Positions 1 through 12,343 of a stretch of DNA of 64,000 nt are shown in pieces (position 1 is the stretch's first letter; each line of letters starts with the position of its first letter). The DNA lies in NCBI RefSeq assembly GCF_035083965.1, contig NC_089727.1, forward strand, positions 4,903,501 to 4,967,500. The letters are read 5' to 3'. The position numbers and the translations under genes were made by a program. The DNA is from Branchiostoma lanceolatum. Taxonomy: Eukaryota > Chordata > Leptocardii > Amphioxiformes > Branchiostomatidae. Under the pieces are notes generated by a model. It had not been told where the DNA came from. It was given only the letters and a program-made list of their open reading frames with translations, and did no database searches.

Positions 1-84
1 CGCCCAGACAGCTTAGCCCGCTCGGGGTGTTGTTTACGGCCTTGGATTAATTAGCTCGCCACCTTGGGTGGCGGCAAAGTAGGA

Positions 85-125
85 TTGCAGCGGAAGTAGG
101 GTATAGCGGATCCGGAAGTACTAGT
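85..125 (+). promoter_or_regulatory. Candidate cyclin H promoter with two ETS-type sites
   Basis: Two ETS-family core motifs lie close together, GCGGAAGT at 90-97 and CCGGAAGT at 112-119, about 240 bases before the cyclin H start codon. Such sites are common in TATA-less housekeeping promoters. A possible donor (CAGAG|GTAG near 140) and an acceptor (TTTTGGCTACAG, about 325) suggest a non-coding first exon spliced to the coding exon. No TATA box was seen. The transcription start is inferred only. Confidence 0.4.
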
Positions 126-355
126 AGGATGGCAGCCAGAGGTAGAAAGGCCATCAGAAACTGACTGGCCCGGTAAAACACCACTAAGCCAACCCTAGAG
201 ACTGGGACCAGGCTATGAAAGATTATAAAAGAACGTTAATCAATTCTTTATTTGTAAATGGCAATTTGATTCACTCATAATAGCTGTTTGTAATAATGAT
301 CTTTTACCCATTATTTTGGCTACAGACCTGTGAGAGAGCCTGAACTGCAGCAGCC

Positions 356-1336
356 ATGTTCTACAGCAGTACTCAAAGGAAATTCTGGACATTCAGCAGT
401 GAAGAGGAGCTGAGAAAACTGAGATGCCAGACCAACCAAAACATCCGACAGAAACATGAAGCAAGCGGCAAGGACTGTAGCAAGCTCCTAACTCCGGACG
501 AAGAGCTGATGGTCTGTCAGTATTACCACAACAGACTGAGGGAATTCTGCGTGAAGTTTCAGCCCCCCATGCCCAAGTCTGTCATGGCTAGCGCTAGTTC
601 CTACTTCAAGAGGGTCTACCTTCAGAACTCTGTCATGGAGCATCATCCTAAGATCATCATGCTCACATGCGTGTATATGGCCTGTAAGGTCGAGGAGTTT
701 AACGTCTCCATCATGCAGTTTGTGGGGAACATCCGTGCCAGGTCGGAGGAGCGGGAGAGGGCTGTCGACGTCATCCTGAATAATGAGCTACAGCTCCTGC
801 AGCTCCTGAACTTTCACCTCACCGTGCACAATCCCATCAGACCCCTGGAGGGGTTCCTGATCGACATGAAGACCAGACACCGTTCGGCGGATGAAGTGGA
901 AAAGCTGCGTCGCTTTGCGGAGGAGTATCTCGACAAGTCGTTCCTGTCGGACGCCTGTCTTCTGTTCCCGCCATCGCAGGTGGCGCTTGCTGCACTGTGG
1001 CATTCTGGGAACAACGTTGGGATGGATGTACTGTCGTATGTCCATCAATGTCTGAGCAAGAACGGCGACGGCGCCGACCAAAGTCTGCTGTTAAGCCAAA
1101 TCAAGAAGGTGCAGGAAGTAGTGGGCCATGTTACACAGCTAGATGCAAGCCTTGTGGAGGAAGCAAAAGCTAAGCTAGCTGCTGTTGGTAGCCTGGAGGT
1201 AACACATGACAGCCAGGGCACGAAAAGGAGACTAGGTACTGATCAGCAGGGAAAACAAGCAGGGAAAAGGAAAGCTAAACAGGCCAAGTCAGAGCAAGGA
1301 GATGGGGGACTGCTGACTCTGTCATCTCTGGAGTAA
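356..1336 (+). CDS. CCNH: Cyclin H, CAK/TFIIH subunit
   Basis: A 326-residue open frame, close to the roughly 323 residues usual for vertebrate cyclin H. It starts with the family N-terminal helix (QRKFWTFSSEEELRKLR). The first cyclin box follows, with YFKRVYLQNSVMEHHPKIIM and ACKVEEFNVS (about residues 80-125), then LLQLLNFHLTVHNPIRPLEGF and FLIDMKTR (about 150-175). The second cyclin fold covers about 185-260, and a basic Lys-rich tail covers 285-320. Cyclin H binds CDK7 and MAT1; the complex phosphorylates the T-loops of cell-cycle CDKs and, within TFIIH, the RNA polymerase II C-terminal domain in the nucleus. The whole coding region is one exon, whereas vertebrate CCNH has many exons, so a retrocopy that kept or gained a promoter is possible. 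No frameshift or stop is seen. A possible polyadenylation signal AATAAA lies at 1930-1935. Confidence 0.93.
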   Translation: MFYSSTQRKFWTFSSEEELRKLRCQTNQNIRQKHEASGKDCSKLLTPDEELMVCQYYHNRLREFCVKFQPPMPKSVMASASSYFKRVYLQNSVMEHHPKIIMLTCVYMACKVEEFNVSIMQFVGNIRARSEERERAVDVILNNELQLLQLLNFHLTVHNPIRPLEGFLIDMKTRHRSADEVEKLRRFAEEYLDKSFLSDACLLFPPSQVALAALWHSGNNVGMDVLSYVHQCLSKNGDGADQSLLLSQIKKVQEVVGHVTQLDASLVEEAKAKLAAVGSLEVTHDSQGTKRRLGTDQQGKQAGKRKAKQAKSEQGDGGLLTLSSLE

Positions 1337-3610
1337 AAGACACTGTTAGACTAATGTATATGTACTGTATTTTCCTTTCTGGAAAAATTTAGAAAGAAGA
1401 ATGGGCGTAACTGGCATCCTTTTTTTTAGTTTCTATTTATTAATCATAGATGGTGGTAAATGAACCAAAGCGTTGTTTTGCTTGTTGTGGCACATACCTG
1501 TGTAACATAGGGCAGCAAGTTTCCTATCTGTTTCAGTAAGGTTATTGAGTAGCAGAGTATATTTTTACAGGGAGGGGTTGCTATCCCTTTCCCTTTAACG
1601 TGATTGAGGCACTTCCTCAAATACAGGACCCCCATTTTACATCCCTTTCAAAACACAGCTACCACCAGGAACCAGGAGCCCAACTATTAGGTTGCTACAT
1701 CCCTAAAGTTTTGTTTACCTTGAAACTTCTGTGACACCAATTGATATTGCTCTGATGTACTATGATTCTCTGACTCTGAGGGGTCAGACTCTGCTAACAG
1801 TTTATACATTCCAGTGCAAGATCTATTACAAAGTAGGGGAAGAAATAACGTCCAGTGAATCTGAATGGGAGACATGTGTTGATGATTTTGTCCATTAATT
1901 CTGCATGTTTTGAGTTTGGAATAAGATCAAATAAACTGGTGTCACCTCATGAGGATGAACCAAACTGAATCAGATCTACTTGATGTAAGTAAAAGTATGC
2001 TAGACAAAGATGGGCAAAGATCACAAATTTGTCCACGAAGGAACATTTATTTTTTTATTGCTATGATTTGACGTGCAAGTGTCAGTATACTTGTTATGCA
2101 ATCATGATCAATACAATAGAGACAACTACTGACATCACTTATTGTGCTGATACAAAACAGATACTTTCATTATACAAAACCATTCAACTTTTTCGTTGGT
2201 TTTTGGCTAAAATACACGCCATTGTGCAGAATCACTGCTATTGTTCTACTGCCTTTACAACTTTAAAAAAATTGATGAATTTGGTAACATATTGCTGACG
2301 TCACAAATAGACCAGGCCAACTGAGGTCACACTCCTTAAGTTGCTGGCTTGAGTGATTTAAACTCAATCTTTACTGAAACAACTCACAGACAAAAGTCTG
2401 AATTATGTCCTTAAATTTACCAGGTGTTAGGCAGGGGCTTTTAGTTTTATAAGTTTGTCCACTCAATGACATTACATATAATTAGAAGTTTATAAATGAT
2501 CTCAAGTCTATGATAAACTATCAAAACACATTCCAATTCATTGATAATTATACCACATTAATAATTCAATATAGCATATTAAGCAGTTAAGCACTTCTCT
2601 ATGTTACTGTTACATCTAAATACAAAGCAATCATTACATGTATTACAGACCTGAAAGAACCCTTGATAAAAGTAAAAAAAGAAAAACTTGCCATGCTTTG
2701 ACATTCTGCATGAAATTTCAAACTAAATCAACAGGCACAATTTTTTTATTGGAAAATACAATTGTTTTCAATTATTAATCAAAACAAATGGCTGGTGCCT
2801 TGAAAAATCATTGAACATCTTCACCTAACATCATCAAACATGTATGTTAAAAATCATATAAGATTTACTGTAATTATGACTACATTTACTAGATCAAATA
2901 TAAAGAAAAGCAGTGTTGTTAAAGGTTTATTGCTATCGATTACTCACAAATGTACTTTGATAACAGCTCTGACAGCACAGTCTGTACAAATTCGGTGAAG
3001 CAGAAAAAACAAACTGACCAAAATGCAGCTAGAAGCTCTCCAGAGTCTAGACTCCTTATATAGACATGTCATGCATATGCTTTTGGGGACACAAAGAGCT
3101 TGCTTCTGATCCCTTGGACTAAAGTTCCAGATAAACTGAGAAACAATACAAGAATATTGAAGAATTTGATCAGATAATCCTTCTCACTAGCCACATGCTA
3201 GCCAACTACATGTACATAACTTTTGATATTATATAATGATGGTACAATGCATATGATAGACAAATAGAGAGTATGGGAGTATCCTGTAGTTAGATGTAAG
3301 GTTTGAGTCTTAAGACATGGTTAAGTCCCTTTACATCTACGCAGATGTCATTCTAAATCTCCCTGTAGAAGCACCAAGCAAAAGCAACAGAATCCTTGCT
3401 TTGAACGGCAGTCCTTTGGTTTGTCTGACTCGTAAACTTCCTCCTTCCAACCTCAATGAATGATTCAAAGTTCCAATCTACATGTGTAGATAGCAATTTG
3501 ACAAAGCAGGTTTCCTTTGGTGATGGGAACATGTAAGAGTTTCTTTTTTTAGCCCTTTGCTCCAAGACATCAATAGAATGTTCCTTAAGATACAAACTAC
3601 AGAACCACAT
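1337..3610. other. Convergent intergenic region, AT-rich, no gene seen
   Basis: This lies between the 3' ends of cyclin H (plus) and lectin gene A (minus). Only short frames with no recognisable domain are present. It probably holds both 3' untranslated regions. An AATAAA on the minus strand at 2936-2941 is a candidate polyadenylation signal for lectin gene A, about 670 bases past its stop. Confidence 0.5.
1594..1639. repeat. Short recurring near-palindromic motif, copy 1
   Basis: The stretch TTTAACGTG, GAGGCAC, TCCTC, GGACCCCC, TTTA occurs here and again at 58746-58790 with a few substitutions. The two copies are 57 kb apart in unrelated contexts, so this is a dispersed repeat. Its class is not known to me. 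Confidence 0.55.
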
Positions 3611-6600
3611 TCACAGTGTTGAGTCTAGCCGGACGCTGCTGATGCTTGCGCCATGGTCGCTCTTTCCTGTAAAAGATTAAGGCGTGATATTAGACATTTT
3701 TGTCTCCATCGGCTCTCCAAGCATGAAGCAATATACCTTGAGACTGGTAAGTTTGAGTGTTTCCAGAGATGCCTGTAGGATCTTGTAGTCATCCTAGTTT
3801 CCTTACCATAAATACACAATGCAAAAACACAAATGAAACAAGTGTAAATGCATGTACCTTGAATAAACATCCTGTCATCCTTGTGTTCTCGATGTTACTA
3901 TGTCTTGCTCCTCACTATGAAAAGTTTTTAAAAAATGAAAGGATTTAATCATTAAAGGATGACAACTTGTCAACAACAATATCAATTTTCAAAGTACACT
4001 TGCAGGAGATCCTACAGTTTCAAAGACTATTTGTTCATATGGACAGTCCTGGAAAGGACAATGAAAGGCACCAATTATAACATTCTTAAAACAGACTTCA
4101 ACATTTTTTTCTTGACTTACTCATGCTACATAAATGGTCAGAATATGGTTAGAATTGTACATGTGTGCTTGCCCTACATCACAAGTGACTAGGGATTGTG
4201 AGATTACCTTGGCAGATGAACATGTTTGTGAACAAGCAGGTAGCAGGTGTCCATTTATTTTGGCTCGTACGACGGAAATACTTCGGCTTGACATACTCAA
4301 CACAGTCCTTACGGTCATTGTTGCGTGGAGATGGTTCCCACGCATTGAAGTCGCCTTCACGCAGAGGAGTCCCATCGCTCCACTCGTACACTCCCTCCTG
4401 AATATGATCCGTCAGGCCAATACGGACGTACTTGTTGCCTGCCACCTTGTTCTTCAGCGTGACCAGGAACTGGTCTGTGGAGCGATCACGCGGTGTGGCC
4501 AGGATGGCGCCGTCTTTCTTACAGGCCTGCATGGAGTCTTCGTAATCCATCAAGTCTGTAAACACTTTGTAGCAGTTGGCTTCGAACAATTCGTAACCCA
4601 GAGGACACGGGCCATCAAAGGTGGAAGGGGAGGTTGTCAAGGTTGCTGTGGTTGCAATGGTGGTGGTTGTAGCAACGGGAGAGGTTGCCAGGGTGGTTGT
4701 GGTTACCATAGTAGCTGTTGTAACGACAGGAGAGGTTGTCATGGTGGCTGTTGTAGGAGATGTTGTGATGGGGGTTGTGGTTGCCATGGTAGTTGTTGTA
4801 GCGACAGGAGAGGTTGTGATGGGGGTTGTGGTTGCCATGGTAGTTGTTGTAGCAACAGGAGAGGTTGTCACAGGGGTTGTGGTTGCCATGGTGGTTGTGG
4901 TAGCAACAGGAGAGGTTGTGATGGGGGTTGTTGTTGCCATGGTGGTTGTTGTAGCGATAGTAGTTGTGGCTGCCATGGTAGAACTGGTTGGTCCAGTGGT
5001 GGTGGGAGCCATGGTAGTGGTAGTGGGAGCCGTGGTAGTGGGAGCCATGGTAGTGGTGGTGGGAACCATTGCAGTGGTAGTGGGATCTGTGGTAGTGGTA
5101 GTGGGAGCCATGGTAGTGGTAGTGGGAGCCATGGTAGTGGTAGTGGGAGCCATGGTAGTGGTAGTGGGAGCCATGGTAGTGGTAGTGGGAGCCATGGTAG
5201 TGGTAGTGGGAGCCATGGTTGTGGTAGTGTGAGCCATGGTAGTTGTGGCTTCCAAAGTAGAGGTTCCTAAGGTGGGAACACTTGAGATCTTAGAGAAGCC
5301 TGTCATGTTGTGTGTTGTTGTCACGGTGGTTGTTGTTGCTGGGGTGGAGGCTGTTGTTGCCATGGTAGAACTGGTTGTCATGGTTTCACTGGCCATACCA
5401 CCTGCTGATCGAGTAATGGCGGCCATGGTTGAGTGTCAGGGATAAATGCCAATACTTACTAACTAGACTAAACTTGGTAGAGTATAGCAGCCTTGTGCCT
5501 TGTCTTTGTTGTTTGACTTGATACTACTAAACCCCCAAATCAGCATACCACTAGTCACTCTAGCTGGGGTTAAGTTACATTATCACATAGGTAGATGGCG
5601 TCGACCAATCAGAAGCCTCCATTGCCCACAATAAGTGGTCTGTTATCACGCCATAACACACCACTTATTGACGTCATGTCAGAACACAACCGTTGCATTT
5701 TGTAGAGGGGGTATCTTTTTGATGAATCTTTTTCTTAACCTTGTTAAGAATATCTTTAATGTCTTAAAATTCCCAAACATTTCCTTAGCATACATGGACA
5801 ATACATGAAAAAAGGAAAACAAATTCAATTCAAGTAAAATTCAAACGGAAGGACTACAAACAATATTTATCACACCCCCACCGTCAAAGTGGAACCGGCC
5901 CAGATCAGACGACATTGGAACCCGCTCGAATTCGACGGAGCTGAGTACCACAGTTTTTCGTAAAAGAACTGTCAGACGCCGACTTAGAGTCAGTTTTCGG
6001 GTCATGGGAAGCTGGGGAAGACGTCCAGGAACATGCGGAAGGAGTTCAGGGGCGAGAAACTGGCGCAAATTTGCGGAGAGGAGACTCGAGAGCGAAAATA
6101 GGTTTGGATTCCAGGCTAACGTATTTCCCCAAGCTAATCTTGGCAGTGAAAAAATCGCCCATGAAGCCGCCGAACTCCTCCTCAGTTTCTACCCAGGGGG
6201 ACCCCAGGAAGGTATGTTCACGTTTCTGAGGGGTTTTACCCGGCGAAAATTAAAAATATTGCCGGCAAATTGATGTCGCCGTGTTCAAAACAAACGTGAC
6301 ACGCACTAAACACGCCCCCCTCCCCATGACCCATGTCACGTAAACCGATGTGTTGGCATCGAAAAAATTACGGTCAAAATCGCCAAAATTCTTACAAGTT
6401 TCTACCTACAAGGATCTCAGCAAGATACGTGTACGCTTCTGTGGGATTATTTTCCGGCTTGAGCAAAAATTATCCCGGGAAACTACAAGCAAATCATGAA
6501 AGGGGATGTAAACATGCTTGATTGTTCTTACCACAGCCAACTAAGCGTTTAACAATCGGGCGTCACAAATTGAACAGAAATTTACAATTATACCGCCCGA

Positions 6601-9600
6601 TATAAAGTCTACGTGTCCAGAACAATAAGACAAGTTACTGCTTGTTTACATTGGATTATATAAAGATCGTATGTACATTGGATTGATTTTACATGTATAG
6701 TACTAAATAAAGAATCTATGTATTATACAGGGATTTGTCTCTCTTAATTATATGGGTCAGTTTGGATAGGCTATGTGAGGGGTTTTACCCGGCGAAAATT
6801 AAGAATATATGGGTCAGTTTGGATAGGCTATGTGAGGGGTTTTACCCGGCGAAAATTAAAAATATATGGGTCAGTTTGGATAGGCTATGTGATAATAACG
6901 TTAATGACCCGCCTGTTCCTCGGTTTATATGGTGTCATAACGCCTGGTCATGTGCTATAACCACCTCATAAAACCACCTCGTTCGCTTCGCTCACTCGGT
7001 GGTTTTATTCGATGGTTATAGCACCTGACCAGGCGTTATGACACCATATAAACCTCGGGGCGGGTCATTAACCCTTAATTAACACCCCCACTGTTCTTTT
7101 TGGGATGGAACAGTTTGCAGATCTTTTCATAAGGATCACCAGCCACCCCTAGCGAGAGAAGATGGGTTTGCATAAAAATACCCAAACCAGTAGTGTCTTT
7201 CCCCATGGCACCCGCTTTCCAATAGGTGAGCACAATGTAAGAATTATTTTTCCATGTTATCCATAGTAATGAAGCGTTGGAAAGGTACCCAACATTTCAA
7301 ATCCCATTCCATTTGTTTTTGTTTGTCTTTTGCCCCCGAGTAGCACACAAATACACTACGTTAGTCCTGTCCTTGGTGCTGAATGACATTAGAACAACAT
7401 CACAGTGCCATATTTTGCTTCCTTTAAAGTGGAATCTGAACGCACTACGCCTGCTTGGGAAAGAAATGGGTTTCTTGAGAAGGTGGCTATCGCAGCAGGC
7501 TACCCTCTCTGGGCCACAAGGCTATGCATGGGGTCCAGAAAGAGTAGCCCGCTGAGGTAGCCCACCCCACCTAGCCTAGTTCACCTTTTACAGAGAGCCG
7601 GAAGAAAATACCTGTTGCTACAGTTCTCATCTGCATGATGCCCCGTCCTGAGACACAGAGCGAGCTGGCCTGCACAGCGGGCGTGTTGTTCTGATGGTTT
7701 TCTTCCAAAGCCTGAAAAATCACTCGACATTGTTTAGATCATCACCAACGCGTCAATGAATTGCATAATAACTTATTTCAATCGCCAGAGTCTCCAAGTT
7801 CATATCAGTTTTTGACTGCAATCATTCATAAAAGCCATGCATAAAATTAATAGGTCAACTGGTCAATTTGAATATAAAAATGATTCAACTGCACGTAGAT
7901 TAAACAATCATGTGCCTTTGAGTACAAGAAAATAGCATAGCGAATGTATGAGAGGGGGGTCAAGAGAGGTGGACAAGGAATGATGGTAGGAGGCAGCGGT
8001 TGTTGAAAGAAATGTGGTGCAAAAAAAGGTCCTCCTAATGAGTGATATAGTAGTGTCCTATATTTTGTGCAGTCTTTATCTATACGAATGAAGGTTAATT
8101 CCCCGCTAAACTTTCCACGATTCCCATCCCTCCTGAACCATCCCTAGCTAGCTAGCCTCTTCCACAGACCTTCTAGGTACGGCCGGCATCAGTTCGCCCC
8201 GTGTCGCACGCCTAAGACGGTTGGCGTACTGATTAAGTTTGGCCATATAATAGAAGAACACAAAAAAGCGATCAGAAAACAGCGCAAACTAGCCATAGAA
8301 ACGCGAATGCCAGCCATAAGGTCTGCACAGGAGGCTAGCCCTAAATGTGACAAAGATAGTTTACGTTGTAGTTAGAGCCGTTAAGGCACAAGGCGAGCAA
8401 GACTCCGACTATAACCACGGTTGCCAAGGCGACGCACAGAACCACGCAGTAGAACACTCGGGACCGCACGATCACGTGACAGGTCTTCTTCCAACCCTTC
8501 CTTCCCTCGACGTCGTCGTCCTTTGTAAGGGGCTCTAGAAAGATAACACCGCAAAGCTCTTACTTTACAGTTCCACACTCAGGAAGAAATTGCTGAAGGC
8601 AAAACCTTAAGTTAGGCCCCCTTTCAAATAGACAGCGATCACTGAGCGACCATATATATATACGTAATTCACTATACTCAATGTTATCGTCAGATTTACC
8701 AGAATTTATCTCAATGGACTTGAATAGCAAATTTAAGTACATAATGACATGTGACAACCCCTACATGGTATACATTGGAAAATATATCAAAGAATGTCTA
8801 GACGTTAGGAACTCCTCCAATGATTGTAAAATCCCATTGTCATCCCACACTACTACACCATATTGTATTACATAGATTGATTAGCCTAATAGAATGTTAT
8901 CTATGTACCAGTGGATGCCATACTTTGTACCTTGTACAATTAATGTGCAATAAAGTCATTATTATTATTATATACATTACAGCCACCAAAAATTGTACTG
9001 AGTGACCCTTGATTTCATAATTGGAAGTGATACGAAATGTAAAAGTATGATTTAAAAGACAACAAAACACAGAAAACGTTTTAAAAGATCGTTCTTTATA
9101 TATGAAATTCATTGAGTGATCTGTCATATCTGTGCTTGCTCAGTGGTCACAGTTTCTGATGGAGAGGGGTGTTAACAATAAGAAAAGTACCCGGGGAGCA
9201 GAAACCTTTAACATAAATAAAAAATAAAAAAAACTGTGTACACTTCAGCAGCACCCATCAACATGAATCCTGTCCCAAACCAATCACTTCATTCTCTTTG
9301 ATAATTTATCAACTCTAGAAACAAGTAAGATGGACAGGGCTTTTTGCTCGCTTGAAGCCTGTCAAGTTGCGAGGATACCATGCCTGGGTGGTCAAAATTA
9401 ATTCAGACCTACACAAATCTAAACTATTGAATCAAGAATCCAAGGCTTGTGAACAAAACAAAACATCGGGCAGATTCATTCATCTTCGTCAATTGTCAAG
9501 TACAGAAAATTAAGTGTTCAACTGAAGTTTGAAACGAGGCAAAATTTATGGGGAATGAAACCCGTATTTTCTTATCTAAGACCTACCAGAATTTACAAGC

Positions 9601-11313
9601 CAAAAAGGCTTATAGATATTTTCAAGCTATTCTGGCTTCCAATAATCCAATCAAAAAATCAAGCAATGTACTGTAAAGAACGCATTGCCGTCAAGACTCA
9701 AGAAGTATTTTCATAAAGCTAAGAATGTGGGAAAGTGCTGAGATTACAATATGTGACATACATGTCGTCGTATCTACTCTACTCTACGACTCACATATGC
9801 AAGCTTTCTCTAAACTGAATTGTCCCGTCTGTGACGTCAGCATTACCATGGATACACCATGCATCCAGACACATTAAAGCTACGGCAATCTCTGAAGAGA
9901 TACTTTTATAAAAAAAACGGTTACTTTCCTCTGGTTCAATATCATCATTGGACACAATCTCGTACTTTGAAGAGATAGGTGTCATATCATAATTTGAATG
10001 TTGCCATTTGACCTTTTGATGGGTCTATAGAATAAATCACAATTTGTAACTGAAACACAAAATATATAGACTTGCTTCAGCCCAGTACTAACATTAAATG
10101 CACGGGACCGCGAAGGCCCGCAGTACTAGCACCATGCTTTCAACATCGGCACAAAAAGTACGTTGTCAACGGTGTACAATTTTCTGACAACAGTGTGATG
10201 CTGTCGTGTTAATGTTTGACGTATGTGAATTCAGAGTTTTTTCTTACCGTTACTGCCACAGGATTCTGCGTCTTCTTCAACCGAGATTCGGTTTGAGGCC
10301 TTCTCTTTTGCGTCTGGGTCTTCCTCCTTGGCCTTGCTCCCCTCAGCTTCGGTAGGCTCAGGATGTTTGCAGCCGCCGGGGGCGCTCTTTTCGCCATCTT
10401 CGAGCTCGGGAGCCTTCTCTTCTGTGCTCGGGTCTTTTGTGAGGATGCCTTCTTCCTTGACCTCGCTCCCTTCATCTTCTGTAGGCTGAGAGTCCTTAAG
10501 GTCGTCGTCTGAGGCGCTCTTTTCTCCATTTTCAAGCTCGGACTGTCCGTCATGGATGGAGCCGCCGCCGGCTGATTTGACGCTCTCGCTGTCCAATGAT
10601 CCTTTCTTGAGAAGACTCATGTGGTACAGAGGGCTCTCCTCACAATCTAGGAATGCCTCTTCACGGATGGGCCCTTCAGCGGCGGCGTGTTGGCTGCCCT
10701 TCTCGGCTGACGGAGCATCTAGATCCTGTTCAGGCAAGGTCGGTTGTCCATTTTCGTTGCATTCTTTTTGGTTGTCGCGACCGAGAACTGAGTTATCTGG
10801 AGGCCAGGCCATATCTGTTTGTGTTTCCTTGTCGAGACCGGGGCCACCAGTGCTGTTACTAGTGTTAGCTTGGCCTTTGTTACCACCTGGAGGTTGTTCT
10901 TCTCCGGCTTGGGCTTTCTCTGCGGCTGTGGATTTTACACTCTCAGGTGATTCGTCTGATTTCTGTTCTGACCCGCACTGGTCACCGGTGCCGCCTTTTG
11001 GACGCGGACCGTCGGTGACATCGTCCACGTCCCCGAAATCTGCATGGCCAGATTCGCCGTTTTTGTGCTCTTCATTGCAGTCTTTTTCGTCCGGCCGAAC
11101 TGCATGGTTTGTGTCTTCAGTGCTGGGCGGATGATCTGGCCGCCGTGCTGCCGTTGGAAAGGCGTGGTATATATCATCTGCCCGTCGGTACTCGCTGGTC
11201 CCGGAATGGGACTCAGAACACCCGACGCTGTCCCCTGAGAACCTCGCTATGTCTTCAAACTCGTCCCCAGTGACGATGGGACAGGTACGGAACTCCATAG
11301 CGAAGAAGTCCAT
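3611..11313 (-). CDS. Lectin gene A: type II membrane mucin-like C-type lectin protein
   Basis: Five coding exons, minus strand: 11313-10248, 8534-8365, 7711-7612, 5401-4208, 3666-3611 (phases 1,0,1,1), giving 861 residues. Exon 1 (residues 1-355) is acidic and hydrophilic, rich in Glu, Ser and Gly, with no signal peptide, so it is probably cytoplasmic. Exon 2 carries one membrane span (about 382-406, VVLCVALATVVIVGVLLALC). Exon 3 adds a short segment with an NNT glycosylation site. Exon 4 gives a Thr/Pro stalk of TTTTMAP heptads, then a C-type lectin domain (about 709-843) with the long-form N-terminal Cys pair, VRIGL in place of WIGL, and FICQ at the end. The EPN/QPD and WND calcium/sugar motifs are absent, so classical sugar binding is doubtful. 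Exon 5 encodes a short tail ending SVRLDSTL. Its function is probably cell-surface recognition or adhesion. Exon 4's acceptor (GATCAGCAG at 5410-5402) has the weakest support. Confidence 0.8.
4985..5235 (-). repeat. 21-base coding minisatellite (TTTTMAP heptads)
   Basis: About a dozen near-identical 21-base units (plus strand GGTAGTGGTAGTGGGAGCCAT) encode Thr-Thr-Thr-Thr-Met-Ala-Pro on the minus strand inside exon 4 of lectin gene A. They build the presumed O-glycosylated stalk. Adjacent units are almost identical, which implies recent expansion and probable length polymorphism. Confidence 0.85.
6751..6893. repeat. 57-base tandem repeat in intron 3 of lectin gene A
   Basis: Two and a half direct copies of a 57-base unit start at 6751, 6808 and 6865 with the core TATGGGTCAGTTTGGATAGG. 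A partial match (GAGGGGTTTTACCCGGCGAAAATTAA) occurs separately near 6228-6255. It lies directly beside the hairpin element at 6900-7072. Confidence 0.8.
6900..7072. mobile_element. MITE-like hairpin element
   Basis: The ends are inverted repeats (GTTAATGACCCGCC at 6900-6913 and its complement at 7059-7072). The interior is also an inverted repeat (GGTTTATATGGTGTCATAAC against its complement), so nearly the whole 173 bases can fold on themselves. There is no coding capacity. This is typical of a non-autonomous DNA transposon; no clear target duplication was identified. Confidence 0.7.
8921..8980 (+). repeat. Possible retroposon-like 3' end, copy 1
   Basis: TTGTACCTTGTACAATT, then GTGCAATAAAGT and a run of ATT repeats. 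A similar block occurs at 33386-33425 (TTGTACCATGTACAATT, GTGCAATAAAGTTC). The shared stretch ending in AATAAAG plus a simple tail suggests the 3' terminus of a dispersed retroposed sequence. Its class is not identified. Confidence 0.4.
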
Positions 11314-12343
11314 GATGTTGGACGGACAGACCCGGCGCTATCACCGCACCGAGCTGTTATGAGAGCTCACACGTTCTGACCGCCTCTATTAGCATGGCGA
11401 TTGTCTGCGTGACGCTGTTAGAATCCGTACAAATGAAACAAATCTTTTGTACTTTGATAGGTGGGCGTAAAATTATACGTGTTTAATCTCAAACCTTATG
11501 AAGCTGGAATTAAAAAGACATTTTCTCGAACAGTCTTAGACTAATCAAACGAGATGAACGGTTTCGCAACAAAGCAGCCACCTGTGACCTTTTGGTAACA
11601 ACTTATCCGTTTTTTTTTCATTGCTCTGGAGAAAGCAATAAATGACACATATGTAGTGAGCTTGAATAGATTAAACCTATTGAATGAATCTTCATAGTTG
11701 ATATAGCTTTGAGATCCGCTAGATTTAATCAATAGGATTGCAGATGATGGTATAGATGACCATACCCTTATCCACATAGCAAGGTATATTTACTAACAGT
11801 AGAAAACACGTAAAGGCATGTACACTAATGCATATGTAATTCTAAAAGTCCTTTGTTGAGCTTGATTTGTCTGCCTCCCACGTACGTACTCCCACGTACT
11901 GCAACTAAAGACAGGTTTTAAAACTCTAGGGCAGATAACGATTTAAAGACGCCCGTCTACATATAGACTGTACATGTGGCTCTCTGGCCTTGGATATGTG
12001 TAACAACGCTTATCGTGGCACCAAGACGTTCTAAAAATAACCTACAACATATAACTCCGCCACTTTATAAAACAGTGGGTTTGATAGATCTATAGTGCAG
12101 CACCCCCAGGTATGCACAGTTTCGATATACAGGAGTGCACTAGCTAGGGGACGTTGGGTTGGAGATCTGTTTGAACGTATATTTTCAGGGTCGCGGAATT
12201 ATGTATCCTGGTGTAATAATGTTAGTAGATGTTATATCTTTCAACGAATCATAGGTGCGATGATGAGTCGGCCCAGGTTCTTTATATGTTTCCGTCACGC
12301 GCATGCTCTGCTTCAGCCGAAGTAGTGGATAATGTCATGGTCA
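11314..12343. other. Intergenic region between the two lectin genes
   Basis: About 1 kb upstream of lectin gene A and downstream of lectin gene B. No coding domain is recognised. It should hold the promoter of gene A and the 3' untranslated region of gene B. No clear TATA box or polyadenylation signal was assigned. Confidence 0.4.

Noticed and set aside
4985-5235. Regular direct repeats that could suggest a CRISPR array.
   Set aside because: Repeats are contiguous, in coding frame and without unique spacers; the genome is eukaryotic.
4134-5270. Plus-strand 378-residue Cys/Gly/Ser-rich frame resembling a keratin-associated or silk-like protein.
   Set aside because: Antisense of the lectin gene A stalk and lectin domain; the composition follows from the repeat read in another frame.
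5617-5670. Short hairpin with AATAAGTGGT arms.
   Set aside because: Arms are only about 10 bases with a loose interior; too weak to call a mobile element.
10556-11238. Plus-strand frames of 192 and 64 residues opposite lectin gene A exon 1.
   Set aside because: Antisense shadows; the minus frame has a start, a strong donor and a paralogue in gene B.
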